Assembly (NCBI RefSeq): GCF_012971725.1
Contig: NZ_CP048833.1
Span: 3,286,001-3,350,000, forward strand
Direction of reading: 5' to 3'
Length of the DNA stretch: 64,000 bases
Source: Pseudomonas multiresinivorans
GTDB lineage: Bacteria > Pseudomonadota > Gammaproteobacteria > Pseudomonadales > Pseudomonadaceae
The position numbers were made by a program, and so were the translations under genes. Within the stretch, counting starts at the first letter, position 1, and every line of letters begins with the position of its first letter. Below are positions 45,824 to 53,736 of the stretch, piece after piece. The notes under the pieces are model-generated. The model was not told where the DNA came from, searched no databases, and saw only the letters and a list, made by a program, of their open reading frames with translations.

Positions 45824-47059
45824 TCAGGGCTGCTGATAGGAACGCTGATAGAGCCACAGGCTGAGTATCAGCCCGCTGAATGCTGCGAGCGCGGCGCAAA
45901 GGAAGATCGAACCAAAGCCGAAGCCGTTGGCGACGGCGCCCATCAGCGGCCCGGTGACCCCCAGCGACACGTCGATGAACAACGAATAGGCACCCAGCGC
46001 GGCGCCGCGATTGGAAGCAGGCACCAGGCCGACGGCTTCCACGCCCAGCGCGGGGAACACCAGGGAGAAGCCGAAGCCGGTCAGTGCCGCGCCGGCCAGG
46101 GCGATCCAGGGAGTCGGTGCGCTCCACAGCAGGAGCAGGCCGAGGCTTTCCACGGACAGGCAGGCGATGGCGACACGAAAGCCGCCATGGCGATTGATCG
46201 CGTTGGCGAACAGCAGGCGCGCGCCGATGAAGCAGCCGCCGAAAGCGGTCAGGCAGTACACGGCGTCCTTCCAGCCGAGGCTGGCGTAGTAAAGCGTGAT
46301 GAAAGTAGCGATGGTGCCGAAACCGATACCGCCCAGCGCCAGGCCCATGCCGTGGGGGAAAACCCGGCCGAGCACGTGGTGGAAGGGCATGCGCTCGCCG
46401 TGCACCAGCGCTGCCGCGCGCTTGGGCCAGGCCAGGGCGAAGCCGAGCGCCGCCAGCAGGACTACGCTGCCGCCGAGGCTGGCCAGCCCGAGTTGGCCGA
46501 CCATCAGCACACCTAGCGGCGCGCCGATGGCCAGGGCGCCGTAGCTGGCGATGCCGTTCCAGGAAATCACCTTGGCGGTGTTCGCCGCGCCGACGCGGTC
46601 GATGCCCCAGGCGATCGAGGCACTGCCGACCAGGCTTTCCGAGGTGCCCAGTACCAGACGTGCGGCCATCAGCAGGCCGAGGCTGATCCACGGCAGGCCC
46701 TGCATCGCCCAGGAGCCGAGCATCAGCGCGCCACTGCCGGCGCAGCCGAGCATGCCGTAGAGCACGGCGCGCTTGGGGCCGAGAGTATCGATGACCTTGC
46801 CGGCGTAAGGACGAGTCAGCAGGGTAGCCAGGTACTGGACGCTGATGACCAGGCCCGCCATGACCGAACCGAAGCCCAGGTCGGTGTGCACGTAGCCGGG
46901 GAGCACGGCCAGCGGGATGCCGATGGTCAGGTAGGCAATGAAGGTGAACAGGACGACGGACACCACTTGCAGGGTGGACGCGGTGGAGCGGGTCTGGGCA
47001 GGCATGTGCAGCAGTTCGGTACGGCGGGTGGGTGCTACATGATGGACCGCGGTTGGCAT
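45824..47059 (-). CDS. MFS transporter (YfcJ-like)
   Basis: Major-facilitator permease, 411 residues, twelve hydrophobic segments; the TM2-TM3 loop GKVIDTLGPKRAVLYG is the MFS A-motif. It resembles the YfcJ/YhhS drug-resistance group. ATG 47059 is taken; ATG 47005 (MPAQTRSTASTL) is an alternative and neither has a clear ribosome site. The substrate is unknown. Confidence 0.82.
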   Translation of the reverse strand: MPTAVHHVAPTRRTELLHMPAQTRSTASTLQVVSVVLFTFIAYLTIGIPLAVLPGYVHTDLGFGSVMAGLVISVQYLATLLTRPYAGKVIDTLGPKRAVLYGMLGCAGSGALMLGSWAMQGLPWISLGLLMAARLVLGTSESLVGSASIAWGIDRVGAANTAKVISWNGIASYGALAIGAPLGVLMVGQLGLASLGGSVVLLAALGFALAWPKRAAALVHGERMPFHHVLGRVFPHGMGLALGGIGFGTIATFITLYYASLGWKDAVYCLTAFGGCFIGARLLFANAINRHGGFRVAIACLSVESLGLLLLWSAPTPWIALAGAALTGFGFSLVFPALGVEAVGLVPASNRGAALGAYSLFIDVSLGVTGPLMGAVANGFGFGSIFLCAALAAFSGLILSLWLYQRSYQQP

Positions 47060-47111
47060 GTAGGAAAGCTAGCTAACGAACTACCTTTCAGGTCCGGCGT
47101 GATGCAAACCG

Positions 47112-47233
47112 ATCGCGGACGGAGTCCGCTCCTACGCTCCGGTCCGCGCACTGCCTGTAGGAGCGAGCTTGCTCGCGAACCGCTTGGCACGGGGCCGGCC
47201 GGATGAATCGTTCGCGAGCAAGCTCGCTCCTGC
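47112..47233. repeat. REP cluster of both classes
   Basis: A GCGGACGGAGTCCGC-type unit (47112-47135) is followed by a facing pair of GAGCGAGCTTGCTCGCGAAC units (47156-47180, 47209-47233). Confidence 0.88.
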
Positions 47234-47243
47234 GAAAATCGGG

Positions 47244-47798
47244 TCAGGCGCGGCGGAAGAGGGTGGGGTAATCGATGACCAGGCCGTCATCATCCACCGT
47301 CAGGAGGGCCTGAAAGTCCGTGCCTTCCAGGTTTTCGTACCGGTAGTGAGTGGCGTCGATGCGTGTATAGCCCTGGCGCATCCGCACCGGCTTCAACTTC
47401 GGCGCTTCCAGATACACCACCACCAATTCGCGGCGATCGCCGTCAGCCAGTTGCAGGCGGCGGATCGGGAAGGTGTTGGTGAAGGGCGAGGGCCAGACGT
47501 CGATATCCAGGCAGCCTTCCAGCTCGCTCAGTAGCTCGCCGCTGCCGCTTCGCCACTGGCCTTCGCCATCGGCCAGCAGGTGTAGCTGATGCGCACCGCG
47601 CTCGCTCTCGACGGAGAAATGCGCCTCGCGCAGGCGCCATTGGCTGTCCCACTCCAGTTGATACTCCAACTGATAGGGCGGCCCGCCAGCCTCGTCGATG
47701 GCGCGCAGTTGGCTTTCCGCGCGGCCGTCGCCCAATTGCAGGGACTCCCAGCTGGAGGTCGGCGCGTGCCACAGGCCTTCCCAATTCAGCGTGCGCAT
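47244..47798 (-). CDS. putative glycolipid-binding protein
   Basis: 184 residues of the putative glycolipid-binding family, a beta-rich fold with repeats such as LEYQLEWDSQWRLREAHFSVES and ELEGCLDIDVWPSPFTNTFPIRRL. ATG 47798 follows GGAGACACCCTG. Its start base is shared with the MmcQ-like gene's stop (TGATG overlap), so the two are coupled. Function is unproven. Confidence 0.7.
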   Translation of the reverse strand: MRTLNWEGLWHAPTSSWESLQLGDGRAESQLRAIDEAGGPPYQLEYQLEWDSQWRLREAHFSVESERGAHQLHLLADGEGQWRSGSGELLSELEGCLDIDVWPSPFTNTFPIRRLQLADGDRRELVVVYLEAPKLKPVRMRQGYTRIDATHYRYENLEGTDFQALLTVDDDGLVIDYPTLFRRA

Positions 47799-48160
47799 CA
47801 GGGTGTCTCCAGCACGAGGCCCAGGCGCTGCCGCTTGGGCAGACGGGCGACCACCAGTTGGTGCGAACGGGTCAGGGCCTCGCGCAGTTCGGCATCGCCC
47901 ATGGGGTAGGGGCGCTGTATGGAAATCCAGAAGGCCCGTGCCAGGTAGGGCGCCGGACGGATGCCGGGGCGGTCGACATAGCCCAGGAACAGCTCCGGGC
48001 CGACCTTGAAGGCCAGGCCGCCATTGCCGCTGTCGAGGAAGTCGAGAATGGCGAACATCTTGTTGCCGGCCACGGAGAACACCCGATTGCTGCCCCACTT
48101 GATGTCTTCGCGGGCGCCGGGCAGCTCCAGGCAGAAGTGGGCGATCTGTTGCGGCGTCAT
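47798..48160 (-). CDS. MmcQ/YjbR-family protein
   Basis: 120-residue DNA-binding-like protein of the MmcQ/YjbR family: LPGAREDIKWGSNRVFSVAGNKMFAILDF and YLARAFWISIQRPYPMGDAELREALTRSHQLVVARLPKRQR. The family has a double-wing fold of unclear role. It overlaps the following gene by one base. Confidence 0.85.
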   Translation of the reverse strand: MTPQQIAHFCLELPGAREDIKWGSNRVFSVAGNKMFAILDFLDSGNGGLAFKVGPELFLGYVDRPGIRPAPYLARAFWISIQRPYPMGDAELREALTRSHQLVVARLPKRQRLGLVLETP

Positions 48161-48172
48161 GACTCGGTTCCC

Positions 48173-48451
48173 TCAGTCCCGGAAATAGACCTCGACCAGA
48201 TGGTAGCCGAACTGGCTTTTCACCGGGCCGTGGACCACGCCGACCGGCTTCTTGAAGATTACCTGGTCGATGGACTTCACCATCTGACCGGGGCGCACCT
48301 CCCCCAGATCACCGCCGCGCTTGCCGGAAGCGCAGGTGGAATGCTTGCGCGCCAGGGCGGCGAAATCCTCGCCCTTGGTCAGGCGCTGCTTGATCTGCTC
48401 GGCTTCGGCGGCGGTCTTGACCAGGATGTGGCGGGCCATGGCGACGGGCAT
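48173..48451 (-). CDS. ppiC: parvulin peptidyl-prolyl isomerase PpiC
   Basis: Parvulin-type peptidyl-prolyl cis-trans isomerase of 92 residues, a cytoplasmic single-domain protein: ARHILVKTAAEAEQIKQRLTKGEDFAALARKHSTCASGKRGGDLGEVRPGQMVKSIDQVIF and the conserved C-terminus GPVKSQFGYHLVEV. ATG 48451 follows AAGGACACGAAACA; ATG 48439 is an alternative. Confidence 0.93.
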   Translation of the reverse strand: MPVAMARHILVKTAAEAEQIKQRLTKGEDFAALARKHSTCASGKRGGDLGEVRPGQMVKSIDQVIFKKPVGVVHGPVKSQFGYHLVEVYFRD

Positions 48452-48637
48452 TGTTTCGTGTCCTTAAATGAAAGCGTCTGGGCGCGATTGTACGGCAGCA
48501 GTGATGCAGGTCGCATTTCGCGATGGGTTGCATTGTCTGGCCTGGGGGCGCTCCATAGAGTCAATAAGCAAATTCTTATTTATAGGGCGCCGCTTACAGA
48601 CGGCGTCCGCCGCCACCTTGCGTACGGATGCAGTTCA

Positions 48638-49867
48638 ATGGATATCCAAGCGATGCTCAAGATCCTGGCCACCCAGGATGGTTCGGATCTTTACCTCTCC
48701 ACCGGCGCGCCGCCCTGCGCCAAGTTCAACGGGGTGCTCAAGCCCCTGTCCAGCGAGCCGATGAAGGCCGGCGACGTCGCCCGCATCGGCTATGGGCTGA
48801 TGGACGAGGAGCAGCGCGCGGAGTTCGACCGAGAGCTGGAGATGAACCTGGCGATTTCCGTGCCCGGCGTAGGCCGCTTCCGGATCAACCTGTTCAAGCA
48901 GCGCAACGAAGTGTCGATCGTGGCGCGCAATATCAAGCTGGATATCCCGCTGTTCGACGACCTGAAGCTGCCCGAAGTGCTGCTCAAGGTGGTCATGGAG
49001 AAGCGCGGCCTGGTGCTCTTCGTCGGCGGCACCGGCTCGGGCAAGTCCACTTCCCTGGCGGCCCTGATCGACCACCGCAACCGCAATAGCGGCGGCCACA
49101 TCATCACCATCGAAGACCCCATCGAGTACGTGCACCGGCACCGCAAGTCGATCATCAACCAGCGCGAGGTGGGCGTGGATACCCGCAGCTTCCATGCCGC
49201 GTTGAAGAACACCCTGCGCCAGGCGCCGGACGTGATCCTGATCGGCGAGATCCGCGACCGCGAGACCATGGAGCACGCCCTGGCCTTCGCCGATACCGGC
49301 CACCTGGCGATCTCCACGCTGCACGCCAACAACGCGAACCAGGCGCTGGACCGCATCATCAACTTCTTCCCCGAGGAGCGCCGGCCACAGCTGCTCAACG
49401 ACCTGGGCAACAACCTCAAGGCCTTCGTTTCCCAGCGCCTGGTGCGCACCCAGGACGGCAAGCGCCGCGCGGCAGTGGAAGTGCTGCTGGGCACGGCGAC
49501 CATCAGCGACATCATCAAGCGCGGCGACTTCAGTTCGATCAAGGAGATCATGGACAAGTCCCGTGCCCTGGGCATGCAGACCTTCGACCAGGCGCTGTTC
49601 GACCTGGCGGTGGAAGGAGCGATCACCGAGGAAGAGGCGGTGAAGAACGCCGACTCGGCGAACAACCTGCGACTGAAGCTCAAGCTGTACAAGGACAACC
49701 CGGGCAGCGTCGGCAGCACTGCCACCCCCGCGGCCGCCAAGCCGGCCGCCCCGGCGCCGGTTGCTCCGCCGCCGGCCACCCAGCCGGTCGAAGCTTCCAG
49801 CTGGGGGCTGGAACTCGCTCTAGAGGAAATCGAGGCGGAAGACGCCGAGAAGCCGGGCGGGCAGTAA
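48638..49867 (+). CDS. orphan PilU-like twitching ATPase
   Basis: PilT/PilU-family hexameric motor ATPase, 409 residues: N-terminal PAS-like domain (about 1-115), Walker A GGTGSGKSTS (about 130-139), Asp box, Walker B LIGEIRD (about 200-206) and His box DTGHLAISTLHANNANQALDRIINFFPEER. Sequence features are PilU-like rather than PilT-like. The C-terminal 55 residues are unusual: Ala/Pro-rich (TATPAAAKPAAPAPVAPPPATQP) and ending in an acidic tail. No pilin gene is adjacent; in most pseudomonads pilU is beside pilT. It probably powers pilus retraction or another type IV-like secretion system. Confidence 0.9.
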   Translation: MDIQAMLKILATQDGSDLYLSTGAPPCAKFNGVLKPLSSEPMKAGDVARIGYGLMDEEQRAEFDRELEMNLAISVPGVGRFRINLFKQRNEVSIVARNIKLDIPLFDDLKLPEVLLKVVMEKRGLVLFVGGTGSGKSTSLAALIDHRNRNSGGHIITIEDPIEYVHRHRKSIINQREVGVDTRSFHAALKNTLRQAPDVILIGEIRDRETMEHALAFADTGHLAISTLHANNANQALDRIINFFPEERRPQLLNDLGNNLKAFVSQRLVRTQDGKRRAAVEVLLGTATISDIIKRGDFSSIKEIMDKSRALGMQTFDQALFDLAVEGAITEEEAVKNADSANNLRLKLKLYKDNPGSVGSTATPAAAKPAAPAPVAPPPATQPVEASSWGLELALEEIEAEDAEKPGGQ

Positions 49868-49885
49868 GTCGCCAGTTGAACGAAG

Positions 49886-49914
49886 AAAAAGCCCCGGCAT
49901 GCCGGGGCTTTTTC
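49886..49914 (+). terminator. terminator after the PilU-like gene
   Basis: AGCCCCGGCA/TGCCGGGGCT stem with A-run before and T-run after, 18 bp past the stop. Confidence 0.92.
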
Positions 49915-49930
49915 ATAAGAAGGGCCCACC

Positions 49931-50022
49931 TGTAGGAGCGGACTCCGTCCGCGATCGGTTCCTGACCACTCCGATGGGCCGGGAGTTTGGACAACCCTAT
50001 CTCGGACGAAGTCCGCTCCTAC
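49931..50022. repeat. REP pair, GAGCGGACTCCGTCCGCGAT type
   Basis: Facing units of the second REP class, between the PilU-like gene and a convergent porin gene. Confidence 0.85.
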
Positions 50023-50043
50023 GCTTCTCGGTGAGCTCGCTGC

Positions 50044-51294
50044 TTACAGCTGCGACAGCGGATAGCTGATGATCAGCCGATTCTCGTCGAAGCTGTTGGT
50101 GCTGGCCCAGTCCCGGCGCATGGTCGAGTTGCGCCACTTGACGTTCAGCGTCCTGAAGGTGCCGCTCTGCACCGTGTACGCCAGTTCGCTCTCGCGCCCC
50201 CATTCGCTGCCGTCGCGGGTGCTGGCGTTGTGCACGTTGTCGCCGTGGATGTAGCGGTTCATCAGGGTCAGGCCAGGAATACCGAAAGCGGCGAAGTCGT
50301 AGTCATGGCGCAGTTGCCAGGAGCGCTCCTTCGCGCTTTCGTAGCTGGCGTTGTAGCTGTCGTTGGCCAGGGTGCCGCCGCTGGTGCCGTTGACGCGGAA
50401 CCACTCGTCCTCGCCCATGACCTTCTGCAGGCCGAGGTAGAAGGTACTCGCACCGTACTTGGCCGAGAACATCCCGGAGAATGTCCGGTTGTCGAGGTCT
50501 CCGGCCTTGGCACTGCCATCCTTCTTGCCCCAGAAGTAGCCGATATTCGCACCGAGTACCCAATTGCCCAGCGGCTGGCTGTGCTGCAGCTGCAGGTATT
50601 GCTGCTGGTAGATGTCCTTCAGCTGCGCATTCCACAGGCCGACCAGCGTGCGGTCGCCGTTGAAGCGGTATTCGCCACCGGCGAAGTTGAAGCGGTCCGA
50701 GGTGTAGGCGGGGCGGTTGAACAGTGACATGTCTTCCATGCTGGCGTCGTTGCGCGGGCTGTTCTGGCGGAACTGGCCGCCGTAGAGCGTCAGGCCGTCG
50801 ATTTCCTTCGAGGTGACCTGGGCGCCCTGGAAGGTCTGCGGCAGCGAGCGGCCGTCGTCGGAGCGCAAGATCGGCAACACCACCATCCATTCACCGGCCT
50901 TGAGTTCGGTGTTCGACACCTTGGCCTTGCCGGCCATCGCCAGGCGACCGAAATCGTCGGCCGGGCGGCCGTCGTCGTGGGTCGGCAGCAACTGGGTGCC
51001 GGCCGTGCCCTTGCCGCCATCGAGCTTCAGGCTGTAAAGCCCGAGCACGTCCAGGCCGAGCCCGACGGTGCCCTGGGTGTAGCCGGAGCGGGCGTCGAGG
51101 ATGAAGCTCTGGGTCCATTCCTCGGCCTTGTCCTGCCGGGCTTCGCCGACGTAATTGCGGTTCATGTAGAAGTTGCGCAGCAGCAGGCTGGCCTTGGCGT
51201 CATCGAGAAAGCCGCCTTCGTCGGCACTGGCCAGGGCGGGCAGGGCGGGTAGCAGGCAGACGCTGATGGTGAGATGCGGCAGGTGGCGGAGCAT
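50044..51294 (-). CDS. OprD-family outer-membrane porin
   Basis: Second OprD porin of the window, 416 residues, signal peptide (about 1-23, ALASA) followed by EGGFLDDAKASLLLRNFYMNRNYVGEARQDKAEEWTQSFILDARSGYTQGTVGLGLDVLGLYSLKLDGG and ending NRLIISYPLSQL. It is distantly related to the first porin at 44264. The solute is unknown. A small reading frame (51407-51490) lies upstream. Confidence 0.92.
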   Translation of the reverse strand: MLRHLPHLTISVCLLPALPALASADEGGFLDDAKASLLLRNFYMNRNYVGEARQDKAEEWTQSFILDARSGYTQGTVGLGLDVLGLYSLKLDGGKGTAGTQLLPTHDDGRPADDFGRLAMAGKAKVSNTELKAGEWMVVLPILRSDDGRSLPQTFQGAQVTSKEIDGLTLYGGQFRQNSPRNDASMEDMSLFNRPAYTSDRFNFAGGEYRFNGDRTLVGLWNAQLKDIYQQQYLQLQHSQPLGNWVLGANIGYFWGKKDGSAKAGDLDNRTFSGMFSAKYGASTFYLGLQKVMGEDEWFRVNGTSGGTLANDSYNASYESAKERSWQLRHDYDFAAFGIPGLTLMNRYIHGDNVHNASTRDGSEWGRESELAYTVQSGTFRTLNVKWRNSTMRRDWASTNSFDENRLIISYPLSQL

Positions 51295-51823
51295 GGGTAT
51301 TCCCTCGGCATTCTTGTCGTTGTTCGGGGCGAACGGAGGCCTCCGCGCGGCTCTTTGAGAAGCGGCGGATGGAGGTTGATGCGGTCAGCGCGTGTGGATC
51401 AGGCGATCAGCCAGGTGCGACAGGAATACGAGGGAGGGCGCGGAGAAGGGCGATGCACGCGCGCAGGCGTGCCAGGGTGAGCATGAGCATGTGAACGGAC
51501 CTTTCTTATAGTTGTTGGCGCCGCATCGAGGCGGCGGCTGGGGTCATAGTGGTGCTCCCCAGCAGCCTGCTGCAATTCACCCGAGGCGTAAGCGTTCGCT
51601 GTTCGAACATGAATTAACCAAATGGAACATTCTTCCGCCGGTATTGCGCGTAGGATGCCTGGCACAACGCCGTGCGGGATATGTATCGCCCGGCCTTTCA
51701 GCGGACCCGCGAGGTGCTCGGGCAGCGGCGCGGCGGATTCTTTCTGCAGAGCCTCCTGCTAGGCTGTCCTGCTCTCCATGTCGGCCCGTGCCGGCCGCAT
51801 CTGCCTATTGAATCCGTGAGTCG
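51295..51823. other. 529-bp divergent gap, OprD to DMT transporter
   Basis: Contains the small frame at 51407-51490 (separate entry). The remainder should hold promoters for the two divergent genes. A TTGTTC-like region near 51600 and an AT-rich stretch at 51601-51645 stand out; no firm promoter was identified. Confidence 0.4.
51407..51490 (-). CDS. candidate 27-residue leader peptide upstream of the porin
   Basis: Short frame with start ATG 51490 behind AAGAAAGGTCCGTTCAC (AAAGG at 9 bp spacing), encoding MLMLTLARLRACIALLRA... and stopping 113 bp before the porin start. It is basic and amphipathic. Such small leaders occur before catabolite-controlled porin genes, but this one is unrecognised. 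It may be chance. Confidence 0.3.
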   Translation of the reverse strand: MLMLTLARLRACIALLRALPRIPVAPG

Positions 51824-52708
51824 ATGAGTACCAGCCAATCGCCGTTGTCCGGCGTCCACCAGCCCTTCAAGGGCATCCTGCTCATTGTCCTGGCGACCTT
51901 CCTGTTCTCCAGCCACGACGCGCTGTCCAAGTACCTGGCGAGCATCTATCCCATCGTCATGGTGGTGTGGGCGCGCTATGTGGTGCACACGCTGCTGATG
52001 GCGGGCATCTTCCTGCCGCGCGCCGGCCTTGCGGTGCTGCGTACCCGCCATCCGTTCCTGCAGACGCTACGGGCGCTGTGCCTGCTGGGCACCAGCTTCC
52101 TGTTCACCACGGGGCTGCAGTACATCCCGCTGGCCGAGGCGACTTCGGTGAACTTCCTCGCGCCGCTGCTGGTAACGGCGCTGTCGGTGCCGCTGCTGGG
52201 CGAGCGGGTCAGTTTCGGCCAGTGGGCGGCGGTGCTGGTGGGATTCGCCGGCGTGCTGGTCATCGTCCACCCCGGCGGCGACCTGTTCACCCCGGCGGTG
52301 CTGCTGCCGTTCGGCTCGGCGCTGTGCTTCAGCTTCTACCAGCTGCTCACCCGCAAGCTCAGCCAGGTGGACAGCCCGACCACCAGCAACTTCTTCGCCG
52401 GGTTGTGCAACACCCTGATCGTCAGCGCGCTGGTGCCGTTCTTCTGGCAATGGCCGGGACTGGTTCACGGGCTGATGATGCTGGCCCTGGGCACCTGCGG
52501 GATGACCGCGCACCTGTTCCTGACCCAGGCTTTCAAGCATGCCGCGCCGGCGCTGCTGGCACCGTTCAGCTATTGCCAGATCGTTTTCGCCGGGCTGCTG
52601 GGCTTGGTGATCTTCGGCCATACGCCGGAGCCGTCGGCGCTGCTGGGCATCGCGGTGATCTGCGGCAGCGGGCTGGCGGCGGCCTGGCTACAGAGCCGCA
52701 AGGGGTAG
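51824..52708 (+). CDS. EamA/DMT-family transporter
   Basis: Ten-segment EamA-type permease, 294 residues; the N-terminal repeat (about 15-145) contains FSSHDALSKYLASIYPIVMVVWARYVVH and the second (about 160-290) ends with AAAWLQSRKG. It is unrelated in sequence detail to the DMT protein at 17985. Substrate unknown. Confidence 0.85.
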   Translation: MSTSQSPLSGVHQPFKGILLIVLATFLFSSHDALSKYLASIYPIVMVVWARYVVHTLLMAGIFLPRAGLAVLRTRHPFLQTLRALCLLGTSFLFTTGLQYIPLAEATSVNFLAPLLVTALSVPLLGERVSFGQWAAVLVGFAGVLVIVHPGGDLFTPAVLLPFGSALCFSFYQLLTRKLSQVDSPTTSNFFAGLCNTLIVSALVPFFWQWPGLVHGLMMLALGTCGMTAHLFLTQAFKHAAPALLAPFSYCQIVFAGLLGLVIFGHTPEPSALLGIAVICGSGLAAAWLQSRKG

Positions 52709-52749
52709 GGCGACACCGTTCCTACAGAAAGCAATAGCGCCGAGCAGGC

Positions 52750-53568
52750 TTACTCGATCTCGAACAACCCGTGGCGGATCGGCCCGGCCTGCAGGCGCTG
52801 GCGTACATCGTCGTCGATGCGCGGGTCGTCCGGCTGGTACAGCTTGACCTGGCGGTAGGCGCTGATGCGGTTGATCTCCGGCCCCAGGTATTCCCAGACC
52901 ACGCGGGTGCAGGCCGGGGTGCGGCGGTCGCCGCTGGATACGCCGGTCTTCAGCCCGTTCAGGCGAGTGATGCGGCTCTTGAAGCTGGGGATGAGGATGG
53001 TCTGGCTCATCTCGTTGACGGTGAGCGACTCGTAGTCCATCAGGAACACCCGGTCCTGCAGTTGGAAAGCCGCGCCCAGGTAGCGGCAACGCACCCAGTC
53101 CTCGGCCTGTACGTCGGTACTGCTGGAGCGCTCCTGTCGCTCCTGCCGCTCGAAGAGGAAGTTGCCATCCTGTTCGTACAGATGGACCAGCGACAGCAGG
53201 GTCGAGCCGGGGACCGACATGCAGTTGGAATACTCGAAGTAGTAGCCGCAGTAGCGCGACAGGTTGCCCGCGTGGTCGCGCAGCGGGCGGAGCATTTCCA
53301 GCAACGGATCGTCGCGTTGCACGTTGGCCTGCGAGGTGCCGCGCGCGCCGATCAGCCGGGCGAACTGCTCGGGCGGCAATTGCAGCTCGTAGTCCTCGGC
53401 GCCGAAGAAATCTCCAATACGTTTGAGGTTGTACGCGGTGGGCTGGCTCTGACCGCCGAGGTACTTGTTGAACTGAGCGCGGTTGATCGAAAGCTTGCGG
53501 CAAACCTCCGAAATAGAGCGGTAGTGGGCGCAAAGCAGCTTGAGATTGGGGCCGAGGTTTTCGGACAT
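52750..53568 (-). CDS. XRE-family regulator with a long C-terminal domain
   Basis: 272 residues. An N-terminal helix-turn-helix of the Cro/CI type (about 8-60: LKLLCAHYRSISEVCRKLSINRAQFNKYLGGQSQPTAYNLKRIGDFFG) is joined to a 200-residue domain of unknown fold that probably binds a ligand (DHAGNLSRYCGYYFEYSNCMSVPGSTLLSLVHLYEQ, VWEYLGPEINRISAYRQVKLYQPDD). ATG 53568 is used; ATG 53601 is upstream and lacks family sequence. It is divergent from the alanine/glycine symporter gene, with a strong dyad operator overlapping its promoter (53586-53621). Confidence 0.8.
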   Translation of the reverse strand: MSENLGPNLKLLCAHYRSISEVCRKLSINRAQFNKYLGGQSQPTAYNLKRIGDFFGAEDYELQLPPEQFARLIGARGTSQANVQRDDPLLEMLRPLRDHAGNLSRYCGYYFEYSNCMSVPGSTLLSLVHLYEQDGNFLFERQERQERSSSTDVQAEDWVRCRYLGAAFQLQDRVFLMDYESLTVNEMSQTILIPSFKSRITRLNGLKTGVSSGDRRTPACTRVVWEYLGPEINRISAYRQVKLYQPDDPRIDDDVRQRLQAGPIRHGLFEIE

Positions 53569-53585
53569 TCGTGCCAGGTCCAGGT

Positions 53586-53621
53586 GATGCGACTGACGCA
53601 ATTATAGCGTCAGGTCGCATC
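53586..53621. promoter_or_regulatory. 36-bp inverted repeat with an embedded TATAAT box
   Basis: The left arm GATGCGACTGACGC (53586-53599) and right arm GCGTCAGGTCGCATC (53607-53621) pair with a one-base bulge around AATTATA. On the minus strand the loop and inner arm read TATAAT (53601-53606), a -10 box of the XRE gene about 32 bp from its start. Repressor binding would therefore block that promoter directly. Confidence 0.7.
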
Positions 53622-53736
53622 AATTCGTAGCAAGCCGCGAAATTGTTTCAGGAGGCTTCGGGCGCAACCATGCGCCCCTAGTGAGCGGACCAGCCCCAGG
53701 TCCGTGCTCCCACAATAACAATCGAGGCCCCAGCAC

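Noticed and set aside
51399..51665. Minus-strand 88-codon frame covering the OprD-DMT gap
   Set aside because: It has no ribosome site, is in another frame to the better-supported small leader candidate, and its composition is Pro/His/Arg-rich as expected of a shadow frame.
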